Origin: Chryseobacterium sp. GVT01B | GTDB taxonomy: Bacteria > Bacteroidota > Bacteroidia > Flavobacteriales > Weeksellaceae | Assembly: GCF_019970045.1 (NCBI RefSeq) | Contig: NZ_JAHXYI010000011.1 | Coordinates: 1 to 64,000 of the forward strand | Reading direction: 5' to 3' | DNA length: 64,000 bases | In this document: piece by piece, positions 49,123-56,837 of the stretch | How positions within the stretch are numbered: position 1 is the first letter of the stretch | Layout of the letters: each line of letters starts with the position of its first letter | The notes under the pieces: generated by a model | Told to the model about the DNA's origin: nothing | The model's database searches: none | Seen by the model: only the letters and a program-made list of their open reading frames with translations | Translations under genes and position numbers: made by a program

Positions 49123-50052
49123 ATGAATCCACTACAAAAATCAGGATACCTATCTGCAACCACAAACGATCAAGCCCAACTCTTTTACACTTTATTTTAT
49201 CCTGAAGCAACTTCTGTGAAAGCTACGCTGCTCATCGTTCACGGCATGCAGGAACACAGCGGAAGATATGCAGAGATTGCAGAATATTTTGCTTCTCATG
49301 GAATTGCTGTATTGACTTATGATCATCTGGGACATGGAAAATCTGTAAAAGAGAAAAAAGATATTGGTTTCTTCCAGCTTGAAAAACCGGATGAAAGGCT
49401 TGTTGCCGATGCCGAAATGATGGCTGATTATCTTGCAGAGCAATATCCGGATGTTCCACATTTTATTTTGGGGCATTCTATGGGATCTTTTATTACACGA
49501 TGTCTTCTTCAAAAGACAAGCAGTAAGTTTGCAGGAGCTGTCATTACAGGAACCGGTGGGCCTTTACCGGGAATTGACTTGTTAAGAGGTTATTTATTAT
49601 TAGCTAATGCCCTCGCTCCTCATTATCGTACTTTTTTGAATTCCGTTTTTACGGGCGTTAATAACAAACATTTTAAAAAAGATAAAGATTTCAGTGATAC
49701 CAGCTGGTTGAGTGTAAATCGCAACAACAGAAAAGCTTTTGAACAGGATGAACTTTGTGGAATTCCGTTTACTCATAATGCCTTTTATACTTTATTTACC
49801 ATTTATAAAAAAGCTACAGCGAGAAACTGGGCTGCAACTATTTCTAAGTCATTTCCTTTCCTGGTAAGCGGGCAGAATGATCCGATCGGGGATTTTGGAA
49901 AAGGAGTTATGCATACCGTTGACCATTTAAAAGCTGACGGTTTCCAGCATCTAGATGTGAAGATTTATCCGGAGATGCGCCACGAAATTCTTAACGAAAA
50001 AATACGGGAAGAAGTACTGAATGAAATCTATCATTGGATCGTAAAAAATTAA
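49123..50052 (+). CDS. Alpha/beta hydrolase, monoacylglycerol-lipase-like
   Basis: A 309-residue hydrolase of the S33/monoglyceride lipase type. The oxyanion HGMQEHSGRY is near residue 40, and HLGHGKS near residue 67. The nucleophile elbow is GHSMGSF near residue 118, Ser120. The Asp is expected in GQNDPIGDFG near residue 250 and the His in EMRHEIL near residue 287. The set matches lysophospholipase and monoacylglycerol lipases. The gene is followed after 42 bases by a small kinase gene. The substrate is not certain. Confidence 0.88.
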   Translation: MNPLQKSGYLSATTNDQAQLFYTLFYPEATSVKATLLIVHGMQEHSGRYAEIAEYFASHGIAVLTYDHLGHGKSVKEKKDIGFFQLEKPDERLVADAEMMADYLAEQYPDVPHFILGHSMGSFITRCLLQKTSSKFAGAVITGTGGPLPGIDLLRGYLLLANALAPHYRTFLNSVFTGVNNKHFKKDKDFSDTSWLSVNRNNRKAFEQDELCGIPFTHNAFYTLFTIYKKATARNWAATISKSFPFLVSGQNDPIGDFGKGVMHTVDHLKADGFQHLDVKIYPEMRHEILNEKIREEVLNEIYHWIVKN

Positions 50053-50094
50053 AATACTTTCGCTGATTTTGCGGATCCATAAACGAATAAAGTC

Positions 50095-50634
50095 ATGAGA
50101 ATACATATTTTCGGAGCTTCAGGTTCCGGGGTTACCACTTTAGGAAAAGCATTGTCTGAAGAACTCAATATTGAATACTTTGACAGTGATGATTTTTTCT
50201 GGCTTCCAACACCAATCCCCTTTACAGAAAGACAAAACCCCGAAATGAGAAATTCAATTGTTTCAGACAAACTTCATACTTCTGAGAACTGGATTTTTGG
50301 AGGTTCAATCATTCATTGGGGTGAAAATGTATTTCCTGCATTTGACCTCATTATTTTCCTCTATCTTCCTCCTGAAGTGCGACTGGAAAGGCTGCGAAAA
50401 AGAGAGCATGAAAGATATGGCGAAGAAATTACCACCAATCCGGAAAGAGCAAAAAAATTTCAGGAGTTTATGGATTGGGCTAAAGATTATGATCACCATA
50501 CGGGTATTGCCAATAGAACGTTGAAAGCCCATTTGGAATGGCTGTCTGGGATGAACACTCCTTTGATTGAACTTTCAGGAGATTATGACTTGTCTCAAAA
50601 GATGGAGATTATTCTGAATACCATAAATAAATAG
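50095..50634 (+). CDS. Small P-loop kinase, shikimate/adenylate kinase-like
   Basis: A 179-residue nucleoside-kinase fold protein. The P-loop is GASGSGVTTLG near residue 6. EYFDSDDFFW near residue 30 holds the acidic acceptor residues. A lid-like LRKREHERYG and ERAKKFQEFMDWAKDYD follow. The substrate is unknown; the group includes poorly described AAA_17/AAA_18 ATPases. It probably shares an operon with the hydrolase and ends at a good terminator. Confidence 0.75.
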   Translation: MRIHIFGASGSGVTTLGKALSEELNIEYFDSDDFFWLPTPIPFTERQNPEMRNSIVSDKLHTSENWIFGGSIIHWGENVFPAFDLIIFLYLPPEVRLERLRKREHERYGEEITTNPERAKKFQEFMDWAKDYDHHTGIANRTLKAHLEWLSGMNTPLIELSGDYDLSQKMEIILNTINK

Positions 50635-50656
50635 TTTTTAAAATGCATAGAAAATA

Positions 50657-50683
50657 AAAACCTGGAATTGATTTCCAGGTTTT
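50657..50683 (+). terminator. Terminator after the small kinase gene
   Basis: AAAACCTGGAA and its exact reverse complement form an 11-base stem with a five-base loop, ending in T residues. Confidence 0.8.
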
Positions 50684-50698
50684 ATTATAATAGGTTTC

Positions 50699-50748
50699 GG
50701 CTAAAGCCAATGGAATTTTATTGATTTTGAAAGACGGGCTAAAGCCCG
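50699..50748. repeat. GGCTAAAGCC-type repeat pair
   Basis: GGCTAAAGCC at 50699-50708 and the longer CGGGCTAAAGCCCG at 50735-50748 share the core GCTAAAGC and are each palindromic. They lie in the gap between the kinase and ABC-F genes. This looks like a REP-type family; I cannot count copies elsewhere. Confidence 0.5.
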
Positions 50749-50799
50749 CCTCTATTGAATATCTCCTACATTATACATTGTACATCACACAAACAATCC

Positions 50800-52389
50800 T
50801 TAGCCAAGCATCAGTTCCCGATCAGTCCCAATCTCTTTCAGAAAAACTTCGTCGTGGGAAATCACCAGCAATGTTCCATGATAGTCTTTAATGGAATTGG
50901 TGAGAATTTCCACATTCTGAAGATCGAGGTTATTCGTGGGTTCATCAAGAATGATCATATCCGGAGCTTTATTGTTGATGGAAAGCCCGCAAAGAAGTAA
51001 TCGTAAACGTTCACCACCACTCAACATACCACATTTCTTGTCCCAGGTATCTTTACCGAATAAAAATCTGGACAGTAATGTTTTAACCTCAGATTCCTGC
51101 AGCGCATTATCATTAAAAGTCTGGACAAAATCATAAAGAGTAGAGTAATGATCAATCAGTGAATATTCCTGATCAATATAAATGCTGTTAAAGTCTGCCC
51201 TGTCTATTTTTCCTTCAGAAGGTTCAGTATTTCCCAGCAGAAGTTGTATCAGAGTCGTTTTTCCTGAGCCATTCGAGCCTTTGATTGAAATTCTTTCTCC
51301 ACTTCGGATCTCAAGATTGAGATTTTCTTTCCATAGATTTCCTTTTCCATAATTGAAGTTAATATCTTCAGCCGTAATTAAAATCTTCCCCGAATGCAGA
51401 TTGGAATCATTAAAGTTCACTTTCATCTGCTCAGAATTCTTTAGGGAGGAGCGAAGATCTCTCAAACCATCTGAAATCCCACTGATTTTCTCTGCATGCA
51501 CACTTTTCAGCTTTGAACTGTTTTTTTCAGCATTATTCCGAAGGGTATTCATCATAATTCTTGCAACGCCCGATTTTTCCTGCTTTTGCTTTCCTTTTGC
51601 ATCAAGCTTCTGTTTTCGTTCCAGCGTTTCCCTTTCTTTCTCTTTTGCTTTTTTCAGCGCCCGTTCTTTAGCATGAATATCATTATGCAAGGCTTCCTCC
51701 TCCACTTCCTTTTGCTCCGCATAAAAATCATAGTTTCCTCCATACGTGGCAATTCCCTGATTACTTAATTCAAAGATGGTATCAACCAGATTCAGTAAAG
51801 TTCGGTCGTGGCTTACGATAACTACCGTTGCATCTGTTTTATCAATAAGTTCATAGAGTAATTTTCTTCCCTTAAGATCCAGATGATTGGTGGGTTCATC
51901 CAATATAATGATGTCAGGCTTACTGATCTGAATTCCCGCAAGAAAGACCTTGGTTTTCTGCCCACCACTTAACTCTTTCAGTGTTTGATTTAGATCAAAA
52001 TCGTCAAGTCCCCAATGTTCCAATGCCTGCTGGCAACGCTCTTCAATGTCCCAGTCGTCATTAAGAATTTCAAAATAAATTTCATCCACCTCTCCATTGG
52101 TGATTTTTTGGAGTGCATTCAACTTCTGATCTATTTTCAGACATTCAGCAATGGTAAGATGATTAAAGTTTCCAAACATCTGAGGAACATAAAAAACAGA
52201 ATCCGAAATAGTAATATTTCCGTTTAAAGGCTGTATTTCCCCCGCGATAATTTTCAGCAGGGTTGATTTTCCCATGCCGTTACTTCCCACCAAAGCAGAT
52301 TTGGTATGAAATGGTATTGTTAAATTGGTATAATTAAATAGAAGATCTCCTCCCGGAAACCCAAAGGATATATGTTGTAGTAAAATCAT
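50800..52389 (-). CDS. ABC-F family ATPase
   Basis: A 529-residue soluble protein with two ABC domains and no membrane part. Walker A motifs are GSNGMGKSTLL near residue 36 and GSNGSGKTTLI near residue 370. Signatures are LSGGQKTKVFL and LSGGERLRLLL, and Walker B segments IIILDEPTNHLDL and MIILDEPTNNLDL are present. The linker of about residues 215-330 is highly charged and helical. ABC-F proteins act on the ribosome in translation or in antibiotic resistance; which role applies here is not readable from sequence. It has a leader of about 110 bases with a hairpin. Confidence 0.88.
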   Translation of the reverse strand: MILLQHISFGFPGGDLLFNYTNLTIPFHTKSALVGSNGMGKSTLLKIIAGEIQPLNGNITISDSVFYVPQMFGNFNHLTIAECLKIDQKLNALQKITNGEVDEIYFEILNDDWDIEERCQQALEHWGLDDFDLNQTLKELSGGQKTKVFLAGIQISKPDIIILDEPTNHLDLKGRKLLYELIDKTDATVVIVSHDRTLLNLVDTIFELSNQGIATYGGNYDFYAEQKEVEEEALHNDIHAKERALKKAKEKERETLERKQKLDAKGKQKQEKSGVARIMMNTLRNNAEKNSSKLKSVHAEKISGISDGLRDLRSSLKNSEQMKVNFNDSNLHSGKILITAEDINFNYGKGNLWKENLNLEIRSGERISIKGSNGSGKTTLIQLLLGNTEPSEGKIDRADFNSIYIDQEYSLIDHYSTLYDFVQTFNDNALQESEVKTLLSRFLFGKDTWDKKCGMLSGGERLRLLLCGLSINNKAPDMIILDEPTNNLDLQNVEILTNSIKDYHGTLLVISHDEVFLKEIGTDRELMLG

Positions 52390-52498
52390 GATTTCTTTCT
52401 TAAAAAATAGTTGAACACCAGTAACATCTTAGTTACTGTTTTTATTGAATCTGAAAGAAATGATATCCTACATGTCCTTATTTTGGGTTTTAAAAGAA

Positions 52499-52506
52499 CA
52501 AAGGTA
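52499..52506 (-). promoter_or_regulatory. -7 element TACCTTTG for the ABC-F gene
   Basis: The minus-strand TACCTTTG is 110 bases before the ABC-F ATG. It predicts a leader of about 100 bases with a start-stop codon pair and a hairpin. The -33 element is not seen. Confidence 0.45.
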
Positions 52507-52762
52507 GTCATTTTTTACCATATTCATTTTTCCATAAATTATTAAGATATTTATCATCTCTTTTTTCTTCCACTCTTAAACACCATGTATTTATTCTCTT
52601 CCGAAGAATTCATTTTTCTAAGGCTATACCTTTCTATGTCACTCAATAACTTATACTTATTCTGATTTAAACAGTCTTCATCATAATCCCCCACTTTATT
52701 ATCCCGAAACCGTCAAACTTTCAAACTAATAAAAACAGGAAAGTATTTTAATCAAAAATCCG

Positions 52763-52770
52763 TAACTTTG
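52763..52770 (+). promoter_or_regulatory. -7 element TAACTTTG before hpt
   Basis: TAACTTTG matches the consensus and lies 18 bases before the hpt ATG at 52789, supporting that start. The -33 element is absent. Confidence 0.5.
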
Positions 52771-52788
52771 CCTCCTACTAAAAATTTT

Positions 52789-53343
52789 ATGGAAAGCATT
52801 AAAGTTCACGACAAAACTTTCGTTCCTTATTTAAAGGATGCCGAAATTCAGGAAATTGTAAAAGAGACAGCGTTAAGAATTTATGAAGATTACAAAGATG
52901 AAGTACCTGTATTCATTGGCGTTTTAAATGGGGTGGTGATGTTCTTCTCAGATCTTTTAAAATATTACCCGGGGGAATGTGAAATTGCCTTCATTCAAAT
53001 GAGTTCTTACGTAGGAACTGAATCTACAGGGATTGTTTATCAGAAAATGGAACTTACCAAAGATGTAAGAGACCGTCACATCATTCTTGTAGAAGATATC
53101 GTAGATACAGGAAACACTGTTGAGAGTCTTTTCAAATATTTCAAGGAAACACAACGTCCTAAATCTGTAAAACTGGCGAGTTTCTTACTGAAACCTGAGA
53201 TTTACAAGAAGGATTTCAAACTGGATTATATCGGAATGGAAATTCCAAACAAATTTGTACTTGGATACGGACTTGATTATGATGAATTGGGAAGAAACCT
53301 ACCTAATTTATATCAATTGGAAGACGGACAAATCAACCATTAA
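52789..53343 (+). CDS. hpt: Hypoxanthine phosphoribosyltransferase
   Basis: A 184-residue purine-salvage enzyme joining PRPP with hypoxanthine or guanine. I start it at 52789 (MESIKVHDKTFVPYL) since the -7 element overlaps any longer reading. The PRPP-binding motif is ILVEDIVDTGNTVES near residue 97, with the catalytic Asp. QMSSYVGTESTG and the C-terminal DYIGMEIPNKFVLGYGLDYD complete the type I PRTase core. It is followed by adk and obg in the same direction. Confidence 0.96.
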   Translation: MESIKVHDKTFVPYLKDAEIQEIVKETALRIYEDYKDEVPVFIGVLNGVVMFFSDLLKYYPGECEIAFIQMSSYVGTESTGIVYQKMELTKDVRDRHIILVEDIVDTGNTVESLFKYFKETQRPKSVKLASFLLKPEIYKKDFKLDYIGMEIPNKFVLGYGLDYDELGRNLPNLYQLEDGQINH

Positions 53344-53475
53344 TTATTGTCATTAGCTACCGGCTATTGGCTGTTAGCTTTAAAACTTAATCGAAATAAA
53401 AGTAAAATATTAACTTAAAAAAGCTAAAAGCCAACAGTGTATTGTATTACTAATGGCTGGAAGCGTATCAACATT
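53344..53475. repeat. Degenerate inverted word repeat between hpt and adk
   Basis: The spacer has TTGGCTGTTAGCTTT near 53373 and, inverted, AAAAGCTAAAAGCCAAC near 53420, an imperfect inverted pair. It could be a REP-like element or a loose hairpin. No gene is seen. Confidence 0.4.
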
Positions 53476-54054
53476 ATGATAAACATTGTTCTGTTCGGCC
53501 CTCCAGGAAGTGGAAAAGGAACACAAGCTCAGAATCTAATCGAGAAATTCAATTTAAAACAGGTTTCAACAGGTGATCTTTTCAGATACAATATGAAAAA
53601 TGACACTGAACTTGGGAAACTGGCTAAGTCATACATCGATAAGGGAGAATTGGTTCCGGATCAGGTAACAACAGATATGCTGATCGATGAGATCAAAAAA
53701 CCTACTGATACCAACGGTTTTATCTTTGACGGATATCCAAGAACAACTGCTCAGACAGAAGCTCTGGAAACCATCGTTAAGGAAGTACTGAATGACAATA
53801 TTGATATCTGTCTTTCATTGGTAGTAGAGGATAAAATTTTGGTTGAAAGACTTCTGAAAAGAGGAGAAACCAGCGGAAGATCAGACGACAGCAATGTAGA
53901 GATCATCGAAAACAGAATTAAAGAATATTATACTAAAACAGCAGAAGTTGCCGAGCTTTATAAGCAGCAGGGTAAATATGTAGAGGTAAACGGTGTTGGA
54001 GAAATTGACGAGATTTCCCAAAAACTTTTCGCTGAAGTAGAGAAAATTAAATAA
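53476..54054 (+). CDS. adk: Adenylate kinase, short-lid form
   Basis: A 192-residue kinase interconverting ATP, ADP and AMP. I start it at 53476 (MINIVLFGPPGSGKGTQAQN), the normal N-terminus with the P-loop, not 13 codons earlier. FDGYPRTTAQTEAL near residue 79 is the AMP-binding motif. The lid is short (RGETSGRSDDSNVEIIENR), without zinc cysteines, as in Bacteroidetes and eukaryotic cytosolic forms. The obg gene follows after 63 bases. Confidence 0.96.
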   Translation: MINIVLFGPPGSGKGTQAQNLIEKFNLKQVSTGDLFRYNMKNDTELGKLAKSYIDKGELVPDQVTTDMLIDEIKKPTDTNGFIFDGYPRTTAQTEALETIVKEVLNDNIDICLSLVVEDKILVERLLKRGETSGRSDDSNVEIIENRIKEYYTKTAEVAELYKQQGKYVEVNGVGEIDEISQKLFAEVEKIK

Positions 54055-54117
54055 TCGGGATACGGGTACGGGATAAGAAATTTCCTCCCGTAGCTCACAA
54101 CTCGCAACACAAACTAT

Positions 54118-55101
54118 ATGTCTAACTTTGTAGATTACGTAAAGATCCATTGTAAAAGCGGACACGGAGGTGCTGGTTCTGCCCACCTTCGCCGTGAAAA
54201 GTATATTCCTAAAGGTGGTCCTGACGGTGGCGACGGAGGTCGTGGCGGACACGTCATCATGAGAGGAAATGCTAATGAATGGACTTTGCTTCCACTTCGA
54301 TATACCCGTCACATAAAAGCAGAACGCGGTGAAAACGGAGCGAAAAACCAGCTTACAGGAGCTGACGGTTCTGATATTTATATTGATGTTCCCATTGGAA
54401 CGATCGCTAAAAATGAAGAAGGTGAAATTATCGGAGAAATCCTTGATGACAAGCAGGAAATCATTTTGATGCAGGGAGGAAAAGGAGGAAAAGGAAACGA
54501 GCATTTCAAATCCTCTACCAATCAGACCCCAAGATATGCTCAACCCGGAATGGATGGCGAAGAAGGCTATGTAGTCTTCGAACTTAAAATTTTGGCTGAT
54601 GTAGGACTTGTTGGGTTTCCAAATGCCGGAAAATCTACACTTTTAGCATCTGTTTCTGCGGCAAAACCAAAAATTGCCAATTACGCCTTTACAACCCTGA
54701 CTCCTAACCTTGGAATTGTGGACTACAGAAATTACAAATCTTTTGTAATGGCTGATATTCCCGGAATTATTGAAGGAGCAGCGGAAGGAAAAGGATTAGG
54801 ACACAGATTCCTGAGACATATTGAAAGAAACTCTATCCTATTGTTTTTAATTCCTTCTGATTCTGAAGATCACTTCCAGGAATTTAAAATTCTTGAAAAT
54901 GAGCTGAAGGAATACAATCCTGAACTTTTGGATAAGGATTTTATTATTTCCGTTTCAAAATCTGACCTTTTGGATGATGAACTGAAAAAAGAAATTGCAG
55001 CAGAGTTTCCTGAAAACAAGCAGCCTTTATTCTTTTCAGGAGTTACCGGAGAAGGTCTTATGGAGCTTAAAGATGCCATCTGGAAACAACTACACGGATA
55101 G
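54118..55101 (+). CDS. obgE: GTPase Obg/CgtA
   Basis: A 327-residue ribosome-associated GTPase. The N-terminal Gly-rich Obg fold covers about residues 1-158 (KSGHGGAGSAHLRREKY, GGPDGGDGGRGGHV). The G domain has GFPNAGKSTLL (G1) near residue 165, FTTLTPN (G2), DIPGIIEGA (G3) and SKSDLLD (G4). No C-terminal OCT domain is present, the short form. It acts in 50S assembly and growth control. A strong terminator ends the group at 55143-55185. Confidence 0.97.
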   Translation: MSNFVDYVKIHCKSGHGGAGSAHLRREKYIPKGGPDGGDGGRGGHVIMRGNANEWTLLPLRYTRHIKAERGENGAKNQLTGADGSDIYIDVPIGTIAKNEEGEIIGEILDDKQEIILMQGGKGGKGNEHFKSSTNQTPRYAQPGMDGEEGYVVFELKILADVGLVGFPNAGKSTLLASVSAAKPKIANYAFTTLTPNLGIVDYRNYKSFVMADIPGIIEGAAEGKGLGHRFLRHIERNSILLFLIPSDSEDHFQEFKILENELKEYNPELLDKDFIISVSKSDLLDDELKKEIAAEFPENKQPLFFSGVTGEGLMELKDAIWKQLHG

Positions 55102-55142
55102 AAAATGCATAATTCACAAGTTTTATTTTAAAATGGAACTTC

Positions 55143-55185
55143 AACATAAAAACAGCCTCAAATTTTCTGAGGCTGTTTTTATGTT
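55143..55185 (+). terminator. Strong terminator after obg
   Basis: AACATAAAAACAGCCTCA and its exact reverse complement form an 18-base stem with the seven-base loop AATTTTC. T residues are within the right arm. Confidence 0.85.
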
Positions 55186-55210
55186 TACAATTCACTTACT
55201 TTTCTATATA

Positions 55211-55340
55211 ATATTTTAAACCATTAAGAAGAATTTAAGAGATAAAGTATAGTTAAGATAAATCATTCTGATTCTTAAGCTTAAAGCGAAGCTTATCTTA
55301 ATGTCCTTAACATCTTCATCCTATCTTAATGGTTTAAATA
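55211..55340. repeat. Nested inverted-repeat element after obg
   Basis: TTTAAACCATTAAGA (55215-55229) pairs perfectly with TCTTAATGGTTTAAA (55324-55338), 94 bases apart. Inside is TAAGCTT/AAGCTTA (55276-55295) with a six-base loop, and looser GTTAAGAT...CCTTAAC partners. The whole folds as a branched palindrome of about 125 bases. It fills most of the 336-base gap between obg and the DUF6438 gene. It may be a repeat element or a small RNA. Confidence 0.5.
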
Positions 55341-55437
55341 AAGATTAAGTAGATTTATTATTTTATATTTAACATACAAACACAGCAAAATGAAGTTTTT
55401 GGAACAATTATTGGGAGACTCTCTAAAATTTTAAACT

Positions 55438-55926
55438 ATGAAATATTTATTGGGCCTTTGTGCATTTGTATTTTTATTTTCCTGTACTTCTCAGAAAGTA
55501 AACTCTCAATATTCTATTATTGAATATGAGGCTACTCCGTGTTTCGGATTCTGTCCAGTTTTTAAAATGACGATCAGTCCGGACAGAACAGCCGTTTTTG
55601 AAGCAGAACATTTTAATTTTAATGATAAGCCTTCAAAGGATGAATTTTCAAAGCCTCGTGAAGGAACTTTTAAAGGAACAATCAAGGAAGAGGATTACAA
55701 TAAATTAATCAGCTTACTGGATGGGCTCAATGTAAAAAGCTTAAACGATAAGTATGGTGAGAAAAATATCACCGATCTTCCAACCTCTTATTTAAGAATC
55801 AAATTCGCTGACGGCACTTCTAAAAATGTGGAAGATTACGGAAAACATGGAAGTGAAAAACTTTCAGAAGTCTATCAATTTTTTGAAAACTTGAGAAAGA
55901 ATCAACAATGGAATAAAGTGAAATAG
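55438..55926 (+). CDS. DUF6438-type lipoprotein
   Basis: A 162-residue predicted lipoprotein with signal MKYLLGLCAFVFLFSC and a SQK linker. ATPCFGFCPVFKMTISPD near residue 32, with C-x-G-x-C-P, is the hallmark of DUF6438; the two Cys probably form a disulfide. The rest is beta-rich and ends in QFFENLRKNQQW. The function is unknown. It lies downstream of the nested palindrome. Confidence 0.8.
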   Translation: MKYLLGLCAFVFLFSCTSQKVNSQYSIIEYEATPCFGFCPVFKMTISPDRTAVFEAEHFNFNDKPSKDEFSKPREGTFKGTIKEEDYNKLISLLDGLNVKSLNDKYGEKNITDLPTSYLRIKFADGTSKNVEDYGKHGSEKLSEVYQFFENLRKNQQWNKVK

Positions 55927-55948
55927 TTTCACTAAAAAATATTTAATT

Positions 55949-55956
55949 TATCTTTG
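55949..55956 (+). promoter_or_regulatory. -7 element TATCTTTG before the beta-barrel protein gene
   Basis: TATCTTTG matches the consensus, 65 bases before the ATG at 56021. A hairpin with a T run lies between it and the gene, within the predicted leader. Confidence 0.45.
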
Positions 55957-55963
55957 TAACAGT

Positions 55964-55992
55964 AATTCCTTCATTTGGAGGAATTTTTTTTT
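55964..55992 (+). terminator. Hairpin with T tract inside the leader of the beta-barrel gene
   Basis: AATTCCT and AGGAATT pair perfectly, extended by one G-T and one C-G pair to a four-base loop, followed by nine T residues. It may end the preceding lipoprotein transcript or act as an attenuator, since a -7 element lies just upstream. Confidence 0.6.
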
Positions 55993-56020
55993 GTAAAACT
56001 ATTAACCATTTAAAATAAAC

Positions 56021-56659
56021 ATGAAGAAGAACATTTTTTTCATTGCAACATTTGCTTTCTCAGCAATATTTAATGCACAGGAAACCACAAAAGATCCGGC
56101 CTCTGTGAGCTTTGGGGTAAAGGGAGGATATTCCTTATCCAATATGAAGTTTTTCGGAACCGGGCTGGATTCAAAATCCTATTTTTACTTAGGTATCGCA
56201 GCAGAACAGCCTTTATCTTCTAAATTTGGCTTACAGGCTGAATTACTGTATACGCAATTGGGTGGTAAAGATGCTTATCCCTGGTATCAGTTGGTAGGCA
56301 ATGAGGTGGTAAGCATGGGTAACATGAACTTTAATTACAAATTCAACCAGATACAGGTTCCCATTTCAGTAAAATATTATATTGTTCCAGAGCTTTCTGC
56401 TTCTGTAGGGATGAACTTAGGATTTAACATATCATCCAAAGTAAAAATGAATACTGTTTTTGATGAGGCTGAAACCCACAATTACGAATCTTTAAAAACC
56501 CTGAATTTATTTCCATTTGTAGGGGCAGAATATAAGATTAATCAAAAGTTTTTTGTTGATGCCAGATACAATTTCAATTTTATAGAAATGAATAAAAGCA
56601 ATGCAGTTCCTGTTAAAATCGGATTTCTGCAGGCTGGTGTAGGATATAGATTTAAATAA
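56021..56659 (+). CDS. Outer-membrane beta-barrel protein, PorT-like
   Basis: A 212-residue exported protein with signal MKKNIFFIATFAFSAIFNAQ. The mature part is a small beta-barrel: FGVKGGYSLSNMKFF near residue 31 is typical of the OMP_b-brl_2/PorT type, with alternating hydrophobic strands and the C-terminus GVGYRFK. It resides in the outer membrane. PorT itself is part of the type IX system, but paralogues are numerous and unassigned, so I do not claim that role. Confidence 0.87.
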   Translation: MKKNIFFIATFAFSAIFNAQETTKDPASVSFGVKGGYSLSNMKFFGTGLDSKSYFYLGIAAEQPLSSKFGLQAELLYTQLGGKDAYPWYQLVGNEVVSMGNMNFNYKFNQIQVPISVKYYIVPELSASVGMNLGFNISSKVKMNTVFDEAETHNYESLKTLNLFPFVGAEYKINQKFFVDARYNFNFIEMNKSNAVPVKIGFLQAGVGYRFK

Positions 56660-56772
56660 ACTTCAGATATTTAACAGAAAAAAATGGCGGCTCACATTCG
56701 GGTGGCCATTTCTGTTTTTCAATAGGCAATAAGTCTAAAAAAGTGGAATAAGATACTTAAAAATATTTAGAC

Positions 56773-56780
56773 TACCTTTG
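56773..56780 (+). promoter_or_regulatory. -7 element TACCTTTG before the DEAD-box gene
   Basis: TACCTTTG lies 58 bases before the TTG start at 56838. A hairpin with a T tract lies within the predicted leader. Confidence 0.45.
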
Positions 56781-56788
56781 CAGAATGT

Positions 56789-56820
56789 AATTCTTTCAGA
56801 CTGAAGGAATTTTTATTTAA
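56789..56820 (+). terminator. Leader hairpin with T tract before the DEAD-box gene
   Basis: AATTCTTTC and GAAGGAATT pair with one G-T pair and a five-base loop, followed by TTTTTATTT. It lies between the -7 element and the gene, as in the beta-barrel leader 800 bases earlier, so an attenuator role is possible. Confidence 0.5.
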
Positions 56821-56837
56821 ATTTTAAAATAATTCAT

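Larger units (their letters stand above)
52390..52788. other. Divergent intergenic region between ABC-F and hpt
   Basis: The region carries two opposite -7 elements (52499-52506 minus, 52763-52770 plus), a hairpin CAGTAAC...GTTACTG at 52419-52438 in the ABC-F leader, and a minimal ATG-TAG on the minus strand at 52468-52473. From 52510 to 52750 I see only A+T-rich sequence without a gene. Confidence 0.5.

Noticed and set aside
53881..54543. Open frame of 220 codons antisense to adk and obg
   Set aside because: It spans two well-recognised genes on the other strand and has no family character or promoter.
56021..56659. A type IX secretion PorT component
   Set aside because: Only the general small beta-barrel pattern is seen, paralogues are numerous, and no other type IX genes are adjacent.
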